Positions 36,551 to 45,752 of a stretch of DNA of 64,000 bases are shown here, one piece after another. A model generated the notes under the pieces. That model saw nothing but the letters and a program-made list of their open reading frames with translations. It searched no databases and was not told the origin of the DNA. Position 1 is the first letter of the stretch, and each line of letters begins with the position of its first letter. The stretch spans positions 62,001 to 126,000 of the forward strand of contig NZ_VPFD01000016.1 of assembly GCF_008014745.1 (NCBI RefSeq). The letters run 5' to 3'. The DNA comes from Massilia arenae (GTDB taxonomy: Bacteria > Pseudomonadota > Gammaproteobacteria > Burkholderiales > Burkholderiaceae_D). Made by a program: the position numbers and the translations under genes.

Positions 36551-38764
36551 TCAGGCCTGTACCGCGCGCAGGGCGCCGCCAGACTGGGTGCGCAGCGCGG
36601 CCATGAAGTCCTGCAGCGAGATCGGGCGATAGAACAGATAGCCCTGCATCGTCAGGCAGCCGTTGGCGCGCAGATAGCGCGCCTGCTCCTCGGTCTCGAC
36701 GCCTTCGGCGATCAGGTTCAGGCCCAGGCCGCGCGCGATCGAGATGATCGCCAGGATCACCGGATAGTGGCCGTCTTCCTGGTGGATCTCCTTGACGAAG
36801 GACTGGTCGATCTTGACGGTATGGATCGGGAAGCGGTGCAGGTAGGACAGGGACGAGTAGCCGGTGCCGAAGTCGTCGATCGCGATCGACACACCCAACT
36901 GGCACAGCTTGTTGAGCTGCTCGATCGCATACTGCGGATTGCGGATGCAGATGTTCTCGGTGATCTCCACCTCGATCTGCTGCGGCGAGATGCCGTAGCG
37001 CGCCAGCGCGCCGCGCATCTTCTCGAAAAAGTCGCCGCGGTCCAGGTATTGCGGCGACAAATTCAGCGACAGGCGAATGTCGCTGCCGCCGATCGCATTC
37101 CAGTGCAGCATGTCGCGGCACAGCGCGCCGATCATCCAGTCCGAGATCGGCAGCATCAGGCCGTTCTCTTCGGCGAACGGCAGGAATTCGCCGGCCGACA
37201 GGCGCCCGCGGGTTGGATGGTTCCAGCGCATCAGGGCTTCGGCGCCGGTGATGCGGCCGCTCATGGCGTCGATCTGCGGCTGGTAGAACATCTCCAGCTC
37301 GTCGTGCTCGAGCGCGCGGCGCAAGGCCTGCTCGAGCGCGATCTTCTGGTGCGACACTTCGAGCATCGAGTCGTGGTAGAAGCTGTGGCCGTTCTTGCCC
37401 AGCGCCTTGACCTGGTACATCGCGATGTCGGCGTGGCGCAGCAGCTCGTCGATCGATTCGCCATCCTTCGGATAGATCGCGATGCCGATCGAGGCCGAGA
37501 TGTGCACCTCGTGGCCGTCCAGGTCAAACGGTTCCTGCAGCACCTCCAGGAATTTATCGGCCACCATGCGCGCGTCGTCGCGGTCGCGCAGCTCGGGCAG
37601 CACGATGGTGAATTCGTCGCCGCCCTGGCGTGCCAGGGTGTCGCCCTTGCGCAGGCATTCCTTCAGGCGGCCGGCTGCCTGCTGCAGCAATTCGTCGCCC
37701 TTCACGTGGCCCAGCGTGTCGTTGACCAGCTTGAAGCGATCCAGGTCGATGAACATCACCGCGAGCTCGGTCTGCTTGCGCTTGGCCTGGATCACGGCCA
37801 GGCCGAGGCGGTCCTTGAACAGGATGCGGTTCGGCAGGTCGGTCAGGATGTCGTGGTAGGCCTGGTAGGAGATGACTTCTTCGGCGCGCTTGCGGTCGGT
37901 GATGTCGCGCGCCACGCCATAGGTGCCGAAGAATTCGAGCTTCCTGACTTCCTGGTCCGGCACGTGCATGCCGATCGCGTTGAGCGAGATCGTCATCAGG
38001 GTGGTGTTGAAGGTGCGGTCATGGCCGTTGCCGCCACGGCACTTCAGACGCAGCTCGACGTTGCGCGAAGCGCGCTCGTCGACGCGGCGCTCGTTGAAAA
38101 CATAGCGCGCGCGCTCCAGGTCTTCCTCGTGCACCAGGATCGAGTAATGCTGGCCGATCAGCTCTTCGCGGGTATAGCCCAGCAGCTGGTAGGCGCGGTC
38201 ATTGACGAAGGTGAAGCGGCCCTCGTGGTTCAGCGTATAGATGATGTCCGGCGACGAATCCACCAGGTAGCGGTACATCTTCTCGGAGTTCTCGAGCTGG
38301 TTCGCGATGCGCGCATTATCCAGCGTCAAGCGCCGCCGCTGCAGCGCATTGCTCACGGTGGAGAGCAGCTCTTCGCGGCTATAGGGCTTGCGCAGGTAGC
38401 TGTAGGCGCCGCGCTTGAGCGCGCCGATCGCGGCGTCGATGCCGATCTCGCCGCTCATCACGATGACGTCGGCGTCGATGCCCTTCTCGTTGATGAAGTC
38501 CATGATCTCGTGGCCGCCGATGTCGGGCAGGCGCAGGTCGAGCAGGACCAGGTCAAAGTGCTGGCGCGAAAGGTGTGCCAAAGCGTCAGACCCGGACGGC
38601 GCTGTCGTGAGGCGGTAGCCGCGTCCCTGCAGCAGTTCGTACAGCGAGGACAGCAGGCGTGGCTCGTCGTCGACCAGCAGCAGGCGTGGCTGGCTGTCGG
38701 TCTCGAGGGTCTGGGAGAAGGGAGCGGGTTCGCCGGGAAGCATGGTGGCGGGATGCGCGTTCAT
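36551..38764 (-). CDS. Response regulator with PAS, GGDEF and EAL domains
   Basis: The 737-residue protein combines a receiver domain (about 28-140, phospho-Asp76 in LVLLDLRLPD), a PAS domain (about 165-290), a GGDEF domain with an intact QGGDEF motif, and a C-terminal EAL domain. The EAL part has GAEALMRW, EITENICI, DDFGTGYSSL and KIDQSFV. Both diguanylate cyclase and c-di-GMP phosphodiesterase residues are present, so either activity is possible. The ATG at 38764 follows the kinase stop by 8 bp, making this the likely target of the HDOD-GAF-kinase. The frame is open to 38830, but the family start is at 38764. Confidence 0.95.
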   Translation of the reverse strand: MNAHPATMLPGEPAPFSQTLETDSQPRLLLVDDEPRLLSSLYELLQGRGYRLTTAPSGSDALAHLSRQHFDLVLLDLRLPDIGGHEIMDFINEKGIDADVIVMSGEIGIDAAIGALKRGAYSYLRKPYSREELLSTVSNALQRRRLTLDNARIANQLENSEKMYRYLVDSSPDIIYTLNHEGRFTFVNDRAYQLLGYTREELIGQHYSILVHEEDLERARYVFNERRVDERASRNVELRLKCRGGNGHDRTFNTTLMTISLNAIGMHVPDQEVRKLEFFGTYGVARDITDRKRAEEVISYQAYHDILTDLPNRILFKDRLGLAVIQAKRKQTELAVMFIDLDRFKLVNDTLGHVKGDELLQQAAGRLKECLRKGDTLARQGGDEFTIVLPELRDRDDARMVADKFLEVLQEPFDLDGHEVHISASIGIAIYPKDGESIDELLRHADIAMYQVKALGKNGHSFYHDSMLEVSHQKIALEQALRRALEHDELEMFYQPQIDAMSGRITGAEALMRWNHPTRGRLSAGEFLPFAEENGLMLPISDWMIGALCRDMLHWNAIGGSDIRLSLNLSPQYLDRGDFFEKMRGALARYGISPQQIEVEITENICIRNPQYAIEQLNKLCQLGVSIAIDDFGTGYSSLSYLHRFPIHTVKIDQSFVKEIHQEDGHYPVILAIISIARGLGLNLIAEGVETEEQARYLRANGCLTMQGYLFYRPISLQDFMAALRTQSGGALRAVQA

Positions 38765-38772
38765 GGTGAGGG

Positions 38773-40950
38773 TTAAGCGGAACCGAGGGCGCGCGCCGGG
38801 AGCGCGGGGGCCGCGCCGGCGCCGGACCACGCCGGCAGGAGGATTTCAAAGGAAGTGCCGGCGCTGCCGCTGCGGCAGGCGATGTGGCCGTCCAGCTGCT
38901 TGACCAGGCCGTGGACGATCGACAGGCCCAGGCCGCGGTTGCCGTTGGCGCCGGCGTTGGCGCCGTCCTTGGCGCTCCTGACCGGAGAAAACAGGTTGGC
39001 CAGCACCTCGCGCGACAGGCCCGGGCCGTTGTCGCTGACGACGAGCTCCAGGTAGACCTTGCGCTCGCGGTTCACGTGGCCGCGATTGACGATCTCGATC
39101 CGCCCCGCCGGGCGCGAACCCAGGGCCTCGACCGCGTTCTTGACCAGGTTGACCAGGATCTGCTTGAGCAGGTCGGGATCGCCCTCGATCGCGCCATCGC
39201 CCTCCATGCGCGCCATGACCTGGGTCGTGGCCGGCACGTAGCCGCTGCCGCGGAACAGGCGCAGCACGTCGTCCACCACCTTGGCCGCATCGAGCGGACG
39301 CGGAACGGCGTCCGGCGTCCTCTGGTCGGCCAGGCTGCCGATCAGCTGGCCGACGCGGTCGATCTCTTCGTTCAGGATCGACAGCTCGCCGCCCACCGGC
39401 TCCTGGCGCGCCAGCTTGCCGTCCAGGACACTGAGGTAGTTCTTGATGATCGCCAGCGGGTTGTTCACTTCGTGGATCACGCGGCGCGAGGCGTCGCGGA
39501 ATTCCTCGGCCACGCTGGCCAGCTGGCGCCGCGCGTGGCCGCGCTCGAGCAGCAGGTTTTCCAGCGCGCTCGCGGCCTGCGCGCCGAAGGCCTGCATGAA
39601 GCGCTCGCGGCGCTGGCAATGCGGCAGCTGCCAGCCCGGCACGCCGCCGACCAGCACGCCCAGGCAGCGCGGACCGGCGACTAGCGGCACCACCACCAGG
39701 CTGTCGGTGCCAAGCATGCGCAGCAGCTGTTCCTCGGCCAGGCCCAGTTGATCGTGGTGGCGCGCACGCTGCACGAAAGCCGGACGGCGTTCCAGCGCGC
39801 TGCGCGCGACCGGGCCGCCTTTCGCCAGCGGCAGCGTGAACTCGGCGATGCGCTGCGCGCCGAAGGTCGGGGCGCCGGCAAGCAGCTGGCCGGTCGGGTT
39901 CTCGAGCAGCACCACGGCGCTGTCGAAATCGAACAGGATGCGCGCGGTGCGCGTCATCGCGTCCAGCAGGCCGGATTCGCCCTGCTGGCGCGCCAGGCTC
40001 TGGCCGACTTCGGACACCAGCACCATATTGCGCACTTCCTCATTCAGGCGCTGCTGCACCGGATCGGCGGGCGGCGGCGGCGCCCAGGCCGGCGGACTCG
40101 GGATGTCGTCGGCGCCCGCCAGGTCGATGCCCAGGTGGGCGGCGGCCTGCTCGACCTGGCGCGCGGCCTTCTCGATCAGCTTGGCCGCCTGCGCGGCATC
40201 GACGCCGCACAGCGCGCCGGCTTCGTTCACCATCGTCGCATCGTCCGCATGATGGGACAGCACATGCGCCAGGCGCACGATGCGGATCAGGGGATGGCTG
40301 GATTCGAGCCGCTCGCTCGGTTCGTGGTGGTACAGCACCGCGTCGGCCAGGAAGGAATCGAGCTGCCAGCGCTCGATCAGCCAGGCGCCGGCCTCGGTGT
40401 GGGTGATCTGCAGGGTGCGCTGCTCGACCGCGCACAAATCGTCGTCGTCGCGCGCGGTGAAGTTGAAGCCGTATTCCTTGGGCGCCGCGGCCAGCAGCGC
40501 CAGCCGGCCGACGTTGTGCAGCAGGCCGGCCAGGTAGGCTTCTTCGGGATGCGCGTAGTCGAGCGAGCGCGCCACGTCGCGCGCCAGCACCGCCGCGGCG
40601 AGCGAATGCTTCCAGAACGCGCGCAGGTCGATGCTGTTCGAATGCGGGAAGCTGTTAAAGGTCTGGAACACCGAATCGCTGATGACCAGGGTCTTGATCA
40701 TGTCGGTGCCGAGCGCCACCAGCGACTGTTCGAGGTCGGCGCTGCGCGTGTGGCGGTGGTAGGCGGAGCTGTTGGCGACCGCCAGCAGCTTGCCGGTCAT
40801 GCCGGCATCCTTCGCGATCAGGGCGGCAAGTTCCGGCATGCCGAGGTCGTCGGCCTGCAGGTGCTCGATCAGCTTGACCAGGATCTGCGGCATGGCCGGC
40901 AGACGGGCAATCAGCAAACGATTGCGGATGTCCTGGTCGGATTGGTGCAT
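38773..40950 (-). CDS. HDOD-GAF-histidine kinase signalling protein
   Basis: The 725-residue protein begins with an HDOD domain (about 10-215, degenerate HD phosphohydrolase, with LLIARLPAMPQILVKL). A Pro-rich linker and a GAF domain (about 315-465) follow, then a histidine kinase core with His493 in RRVIHEVNNPLAIIKNYL and an ATPase domain (NLVKNAVEALG, then DNGPGL, then GLGLSIVHGLVKQ). No membrane segment is present. It is the first gene of a three-gene operon with the REC-PAS-GGDEF-EAL and Sel1 genes. The ATG at 40950 is preferred over 41025 because the upstream codons are not family-like; no strong ribosome site is visible. Confidence 0.93.
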   Translation of the reverse strand: MHQSDQDIRNRLLIARLPAMPQILVKLIEHLQADDLGMPELAALIAKDAGMTGKLLAVANSSAYHRHTRSADLEQSLVALGTDMIKTLVISDSVFQTFNSFPHSNSIDLRAFWKHSLAAAVLARDVARSLDYAHPEEAYLAGLLHNVGRLALLAAAPKEYGFNFTARDDDDLCAVEQRTLQITHTEAGAWLIERWQLDSFLADAVLYHHEPSERLESSHPLIRIVRLAHVLSHHADDATMVNEAGALCGVDAAQAAKLIEKAARQVEQAAAHLGIDLAGADDIPSPPAWAPPPPADPVQQRLNEEVRNMVLVSEVGQSLARQQGESGLLDAMTRTARILFDFDSAVVLLENPTGQLLAGAPTFGAQRIAEFTLPLAKGGPVARSALERRPAFVQRARHHDQLGLAEEQLLRMLGTDSLVVVPLVAGPRCLGVLVGGVPGWQLPHCQRRERFMQAFGAQAASALENLLLERGHARRQLASVAEEFRDASRRVIHEVNNPLAIIKNYLSVLDGKLARQEPVGGELSILNEEIDRVGQLIGSLADQRTPDAVPRPLDAAKVVDDVLRLFRGSGYVPATTQVMARMEGDGAIEGDPDLLKQILVNLVKNAVEALGSRPAGRIEIVNRGHVNRERKVYLELVVSDNGPGLSREVLANLFSPVRSAKDGANAGANGNRGLGLSIVHGLVKQLDGHIACRSGSAGTSFEILLPAWSGAGAAPALPARALGSA

Positions 40951-41238
40951 GTTTTCTAGCACGGCCGCCACTTGTCGAAGGTTGGGTTGGTGGCATTGCC
41001 CGCTACCCGGGGGCGGCCACAACATCTGGCACTTCAGTCAATGGAACAGGCGAGTGAATTGCCCTCTGCTCCGGATGTAAAAAACGTATCGTAGCATATA
41101 TACATTTCTGATCAGGAACAATAGTTCCACTAATAACTGTTGCCGAGGATTAGTTCTAACTGTACGGCAGAGGGGAATGAGGCCTATGCTTGTTGCATCG
41201 ATACGACTGTTGCATAAAAAATCGTGAGTTTTAGACAC
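40951..41238 (-). promoter_or_regulatory. Intergenic region with AGTT/AACT inverted repeats
   Basis: This gene-free region holds a cluster of inverted repeats: GGAAC-AATA-GTTCC at 41115-41128, AGTT-N8-AACT at 41123-41138 and AGTT-CT-AACT at 41152-41161. On the minus strand a possible promoter TTGTTC, 17 bp, TATGCT runs through the first repeat. It is likely the control region of the HDOD-kinase operon. No gene is seen in it. Confidence 0.4.
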
Positions 41239-41262
41239 AAAAAACCCGGCAGGAGCCGGGTT
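41239..41262 (-). terminator. Rho-independent terminator of the Bcr/CflA transporter gene
   Basis: CCCGGC-TCCT-GCCGGG on the minus strand (41245-41260) is followed by TTTTTT. It lies 5-8 bp after the transporter stop. Confidence 0.9.
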
Positions 41263-41267
41263 CATGT

Positions 41268-42557
41268 TTAGGGGACCTGCTCTCCCCGTGCGCGCAATTT
41301 TCGCCGGTGGCGCCGCGCCGTATCCCAGAACGCCAGCGAGACCAGCACGAAGAACATCTGGCCGACGGCCAGCGCCAGCACCGAGTGCGACAGCATCGGC
41401 GCGACGACGCCGGCCACGATTGCGCCGAGCAGGGTCGAGACGAAGGACTGGCACGAGGCCACGGTGCCGCGGATGTGCGGGAACAGGTCGAGCGCCAGCA
41501 GGGTCGCGCCGGGCGCGATCAGCGAGCTGCCGAAGGTGAAGAAGAACATCGGGGCCACCGTCCACGGTAGTGCCGGCGGCAGGAAGGCGTGATAGGTCAC
41601 GTTGAAGGTCACCGCGGCGAGCATGAAGAAAAAGCCGATGCGGATCTGGCGCGCGAAGTCCATCCTGCCGGCCAGGCGGTTGGCCATCAGCGAACCGAGG
41701 AAGATCCCGCTCACGGTCGGCACGAACAGCCAGGCGAATTGCGACGGCCCCAGGCCCAGGCTCTCGGGCAGCATGACCGGCGCCGCCGCGATGTACAGGA
41801 ACAGGCCGCCGAAGTTCAGGGCGGTCACGCCGGCCTTCATGTGGAACAGGAAGGAGCTGAAGATGGCGCCGTAGCTCTTGGCCAGGAAGCGCGGGTTGAA
41901 TGGCTGGCGCTGGGTGCTGGGGATGGTCTCGGGCAGGTGCTTCCAGCAGAACCAGGCGAGCAGCACGGTGTACATGCACAGCGCCAGGAAGATCGCGCGC
42001 CAGTCGAACCACAGCACGATCCAGCCGCCCACCACCGGCGCGATGGCCGGCGCGATCGAGAAGATCATCGTCACCATCGACAGCAGGCGCGCCGCCGCGG
42101 TGTCGGAATACAGGTCGCGGATGATGGCGCGCCCCACCACCACGCCGGCCCCCGCCGACACGCCCTGCATGATGCGGAACACCCACAGGTAATGTACCGA
42201 GGACGCGGAGGCGCAGCCGAAGGTGCCGATCGCGAACACCACCAGCGCCACCAGGATCACGTTGCGGCGCCCGAAGGCGTCCGACAGCGCGCCATGCCAC
42301 AGCACCATGCCGGCGAAGGCCAGCATATAGGCGGTCAGGGTCTGCTGCACCTCGAGCGGGGTCGCCGCCAGCTCGGCCTGGATCTGCGGGAAGGCCGGCA
42401 GGTAGGCGTCGATCGAGAACGGCCCCAGCATCGCCAGGGCCGCCAGCAGGGTGGCCAGGCCGCCGGCCGACAGCATCACGATCTTGTGGGGGGGAGGAAG
42501 TGGAACCGGGGTGACGGGGTCCTTCGGAAGATCGGGCGGGTCGGTTGGCGGCAGCAT
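41268..42557 (-). CDS. Bcr/CflA family multidrug efflux transporter
   Basis: This is an MFS drug/H+ antiporter of the inner membrane (429 residues, about 12 hydrophobic segments). The N-terminus is Pro-rich, then the first helices carry LGPFSIDAYLPAFPQI, typical of Bcr/CflA, with the MFS motif GALSDAFGRRNVIL in the first cytoplasmic loop and RIMQGVSAGAGVVVGRAIIRDLY after it. Bicyclomycin, chloramphenicol or related compounds are typical substrates, but the actual one cannot be told. It follows the RNA methyltransferase gene by 12 bp and may be in one transcript with it. Confidence 0.92.
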   Translation of the reverse strand: MLPPTDPPDLPKDPVTPVPLPPPHKIVMLSAGGLATLLAALAMLGPFSIDAYLPAFPQIQAELAATPLEVQQTLTAYMLAFAGMVLWHGALSDAFGRRNVILVALVVFAIGTFGCASASSVHYLWVFRIMQGVSAGAGVVVGRAIIRDLYSDTAAARLLSMVTMIFSIAPAIAPVVGGWIVLWFDWRAIFLALCMYTVLLAWFCWKHLPETIPSTQRQPFNPRFLAKSYGAIFSSFLFHMKAGVTALNFGGLFLYIAAAPVMLPESLGLGPSQFAWLFVPTVSGIFLGSLMANRLAGRMDFARQIRIGFFFMLAAVTFNVTYHAFLPPALPWTVAPMFFFTFGSSLIAPGATLLALDLFPHIRGTVASCQSFVSTLLGAIVAGVVAPMLSHSVLALAVGQMFFVLVSLAFWDTARRHRRKLRARGEQVP

Positions 42558-42569
42558 CGTCAGTCCAGG

Positions 42570-43772
42570 TCAGTCCTGCTTTGGTTTCGCTTCTTCGCGG
42601 CGGTTGAAGCCTGCCACCATGTCGAAGCGGAACAGGCGGCACTCGAGCGCGCCGTTGAAGAACGGCGTCTTGCGCGATTCCTTCAGGCGCAGCATCTTCG
42701 GCAATCCCAGATCGGCAGTGAACAGGTAGGCGGTCCAGCCGGCGAAGCGCTGCTTGAGCGTGGTGGAAAAGGCCGAGTAGAAGCCCAGCGCCATCTCGTC
42801 CTGCGGGACGGTGCTGTCGCCGCGCACGCCGATCCGTTCGCCGTACGGCGGGTTGGTGAGCAGGATGCCTGCCTGTTCGGTCGGCGCCACCACGTGCTGG
42901 GCCTCGATCTGCTTGAGCGGCACGTCGAACAGGATGCCGGCCACCTTCAGGTTATGGCGCGTCATGGCGACCATGTCGCCCGAGATGTCGGAGCCGAAGA
43001 TGGTTGGCTCGGTCGGCAGCGGGTTCGGCTTGATCGCAGCCTTCATGTCGGCCCAGGCCTGGCGGTCGTGGTCGGCGAATTGTTCGAAGGCGAAGCGGCG
43101 GCGCGCGCCGGGCGGGATGCCCTGCACCATCTGGGCCGCCTCGACCAGGATCGTGCCCGAGCCGCACATCGGGTCGAACAGCGGCACGCCCGGCTTCCAG
43201 CCCGAGACGCGCAGCAGACCCGCGGCCAGGTTTTCGCGCAGCGGCGCGTCGCCCGTCTCTTCGCGCCAGCCGCGCTTGAACAGCGCTTCGCCCGAGGTAT
43301 CGAGGTAGATGATGAAGTTACGCTGGTCGAGGAAGCCGACGATGCGCATGTCCGGCTCGCGGGTGTTGACCGAGGGGCGCTTGTCGTACTGGTCGCGGAA
43401 GCGGTCGCAGATCGCGTCCTTGATCTTGAGCGTGGTGAATTCGAGGCTCTTGAGCGGCGACTTGACGGCGGTGACGTCCACCCGGATCGTGTGATCGGGG
43501 CCGAACCAGTCTTCCCAGGGCTGCTCGAGCACCAGGTCGTAGATGTCGTTCTCGTTGCTGTAGCTACGCTGGCCCATGCGCATCAGCACGCGCGAGGCGA
43601 TACGCGAATGCAGGTTGACCAGCCAGGCGTCCTGCATCGAACCCGAGCAGTGCACGCCGCCCGGCACCTGGTTGTGCACCTTGAAGGTGGTGGAGAGTTG
43701 GGCGATCTCGCCCAGCTCTTCGGCCAGCGCCGCTTCCATGCCGCGCGGGCATGGGCAAAAATATGAGGCCAT
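42570..43772 (-). CDS. THUMP-domain SAM-dependent RNA methyltransferase
   Basis: The 400-residue protein resembles the N-terminal half of RlmL (23S rRNA m2G2445) and YpsC/Trm14-type enzymes. It has an N-terminal ferredoxin-like region (MASYFCPCPRGMEAALAEEL), a THUMP domain (about 50-155), and a Rossmann methyltransferase domain with PLFDPMCGSGTILVEAA and the catalytic NPPYGERIG motif. The second RlmK domain of E. coli RlmL is absent. The frame is open to 43940, but the ATG at 43772 with AAGGG upstream fits the family start. An inverted-repeat element lies upstream. Confidence 0.92.
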   Translation of the reverse strand: MASYFCPCPRGMEAALAEELGEIAQLSTTFKVHNQVPGGVHCSGSMQDAWLVNLHSRIASRVLMRMGQRSYSNENDIYDLVLEQPWEDWFGPDHTIRVDVTAVKSPLKSLEFTTLKIKDAICDRFRDQYDKRPSVNTREPDMRIVGFLDQRNFIIYLDTSGEALFKRGWREETGDAPLRENLAAGLLRVSGWKPGVPLFDPMCGSGTILVEAAQMVQGIPPGARRRFAFEQFADHDRQAWADMKAAIKPNPLPTEPTIFGSDISGDMVAMTRHNLKVAGILFDVPLKQIEAQHVVAPTEQAGILLTNPPYGERIGVRGDSTVPQDEMALGFYSAFSTTLKQRFAGWTAYLFTADLGLPKMLRLKESRKTPFFNGALECRLFRFDMVAGFNRREEAKPKQD

Positions 43773-43866
43773 GAGGGGTACCCTTTGTCCGTTGATGAAA
43801 CTGTGTTGATAACGCGTCACCGGTTGTGCCGGATGACCGTCAGAATAGTTATTGCTACCTGCTTGC

Positions 43867-43976
43867 GCACGTCGTTCCCGCGAAGGCGGGAACCCAAGTC
43901 TTAAGCGCAGCCAGCAGCGCATGCGCAAGTGGCTGAGCAAGCACCTTGGGTCCCCGCCTTCGCGGGGACGACGTGC
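43867..43976. repeat. Dispersed inverted-repeat element (REP-pair-like), copy 2
   Basis: The left arm begins GCACGTCGTTCCCGCGAAGG (43867) and the right arm, read in reverse complement, begins GCACGTCGTCCCCGCGAAGG (ending 43976). The same arms and the same overall length (110 versus 111 bp) occur at 5057-5167, with a different spacer. It lies between hemJ and the THUMP methyltransferase gene. Confidence 0.82.
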
Positions 43977-43988
43977 ACAGGCCGCGTC

Positions 43989-44402
43989 TTAGAACGGCTT
44001 GACCGTCGCGAGAATCACGATCACCAACAGCAGGATCACCGGCACTTCATTGAACCAGCGGAACCACTTGTGGCTGCGCGTGTTCACGCCGCGCTCGAAT
44101 TTCTTCAGGATCGAACCGCAGGCGTGATGGTAGCCGATCGCCAGGATCACCAGCACCAGCTTCGCATGCAGCCAGCCGTGCTTCATGCCGATCATCATCG
44201 CGAGGTACAGGCCGAGCAGCAGCGCCGGCACCATCAGGATCGTGGTGAAGCGGTACAGGCGGCGCGCCATGCCCAGCAGGCGTTCGGTCGCGGCCGGGTT
44301 GGTTTCCTGGGCCAGGTTCACGAAGATGCGCGGCAGGTAGAACAGGCCGGCGAACCACGAGGCGATGAAGACGATGTGCAGGGCTTTGATCCAGAGGTAC
44401 AT
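43989..44402 (-). CDS. hemJ: HemJ-type protoporphyrinogen oxidase / CopD family membrane protein
   Basis: The 137-residue inner-membrane protein has four hydrophobic segments and begins MYLWIKALHIVFIASWFAGLF, with the HxxFxxSW pattern and the conserved His9 of HemJ (UPF0093). HemJ oxidises protoporphyrinogen IX in many Gram-negatives that lack HemY or HemG. A second conserved basic/histidine region (WLHAKLVLVILAIGYHHACG) is in the middle. AAGGAAC precedes the ATG. It follows proA by 18 bp on the same strand. Confidence 0.87.
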   Translation of the reverse strand: MYLWIKALHIVFIASWFAGLFYLPRIFVNLAQETNPAATERLLGMARRLYRFTTILMVPALLLGLYLAMMIGMKHGWLHAKLVLVILAIGYHHACGSILKKFERGVNTRSHKWFRWFNEVPVILLLVIVILATVKPF

Positions 44403-44420
44403 GCGGTTCCTTGTTGTTGA

Positions 44421-45686
44421 TTATTGACGAACTTCGCCGTGCCCGAACACGACGTATTTGAGCGAGGTGAGTCCTTCCAGCCCGACCGGGCCGCGCGCAT
44501 GCAGCTTGTCGTTCGAGATGCCAATCTCGGCGCCCAGACCGTATTCGAAGCCGTCGGCGAAGCGGGTCGAGGCGTTCACCATCACCGAGGCCGAGTCTAC
44601 TTCGCGCAGGAAGCGCATGGCGCGCGTGTAGTCCTCGGTGACGATGGCCTCGGTGTGCTTCGACGAGTACGCGGTGATATGGTCGATCGCCTCATCCATG
44701 TCGGCCACTACCTTCACCGCCAGGATCGGGGCCAGGTATTCGGTCGCCCAGTCTTCCTCGGTGGCGGCGGCCAGGTGCGGATAGCCGGCCAGGATCTCAC
44801 GCGACTCCGGGTCGGCGCGCAGCTCGACCTCTTGCGTCGCATACAGCGCGGCCAGGCGCGGCAGCACGGTGGGCGCGATCCCGCGCGCCACCAACAGGGT
44901 CTCCATCGTGTTGCAGGTGCCGTAGCGGTGGCATTTGGCGTTGAACGCGACCGCCAGCGCCTTCTCGACGTCGGCCTTGTCGTCGATGTAGACGTGGCAG
45001 ATGCCGTCCAGGTGCTTGATCATCGGCACCGTGCTTTCCTTCATCAGGCGCGCGATCAGGCCCTTGCCGCCGCGGGGGACGATCACGTCCACGTACTCCG
45101 GCATCGTGATCATGGCGCCCACCGCCGCGCGGTCGACGGTGTCGACCACCTGCACCGCGTCTTGCGGCAGGCCGGCGCCCGCCAGGCCCTCGGCCACGAG
45201 CGTCGCCAGCGCGCGGTTGCAGTGGATCGCTTCCGAACCGCCGCGCAGGATGGCGGCGTTGCCGCTCTTGATGCACAGGCCGGCCGCGTCGACCGTCACG
45301 TTCGGGCGCGCCTCATAGATGATGCCGATCACGCCCAGCGGCACGCGCATCTGGCCGACCTGGATGCCGCTCGGCCGCACCTTCATGTTCGAGATCTCGC
45401 CGACCGGGTCGGGCAAGGTGGCGATCTGGCGCAGGCCGGCGACCATGGTGGCGATCGCACTGTCCGACAGGGCCAGGCGGTCCATCAGGGCCGGGGCCAG
45501 GCCGGCCGCCTGCGCCGTTTCCAGATCCTTCTGGTTGGCGGCGCGCAGGCTATCGGCATCGCGTTCGATGGCGGCGGCGATCAGTTCCAATGCGCGGTTG
45601 CGGGTGGCCGTATTGGCGCGCGCCATGGCGCGCGAGGCGGCCCGGGCCTGGCGGCCCAGTTGGTGCATGTGTGCGGTGATGTCCAT
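44421..45686 (-). CDS. proA: Gamma-glutamyl phosphate reductase
   Basis: ProA makes glutamate-5-semialdehyde from gamma-glutamyl phosphate with NADPH, the second step of proline synthesis. The 421-residue protein is full length. Signatures are [22 protein letters not shown], the nucleotide-binding region [12 protein letters not shown], and the catalytic Cys in [16 protein letters not shown]. The proB gene is not adjacent. The gene is followed by hemJ and preceded by holA on the same strand. Confidence 0.98.
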   Translation of the reverse strand: MDITAHMHQLGRQARAASRAMARANTATRNRALELIAAAIERDADSLRAANQKDLETAQAAGLAPALMDRLALSDSAIATMVAGLRQIATLPDPVGEISNMKVRPSGIQVGQMRVPLGVIGIIYEARPNVTVDAAGLCIKSGNAAILRGGSEAIHCNRALATLVAEGLAGAGLPQDAVQVVDTVDRAAVGAMITMPEYVDVIVPRGGKGLIARLMKESTVPMIKHLDGICHVYIDDKADVEKALAVAFNAKCHRYGTCNTMETLLVARGIAPTVLPRLAALYATQEVELRADPESREILAGYPHLAAATEEDWATEYLAPILAVKVVADMDEAIDHITAYSSKHTEAIVTEDYTRAMRFLREVDSASVMVNASTRFADGFEYGLGAEIGISNDKLHARGPVGLEGLTSLKYVVFGHGEVRQ

Positions 45687-45752
45687 CGTGTTCCCGTTGC
45701 GTTATCGATCAGGCGCGCCGAGCGATGCACATCCGTATCGAGAGCGGCTGCC

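Noticed and set aside
35009..38776. Very long plus-strand frame (1255 codons) opposite the Sel1 and GGDEF-EAL genes
   Set aside because: It spans two genuine minus-strand genes and has the Arg/Leu/Val/Asp/His bias of an antisense frame; no signal or domain is seen.
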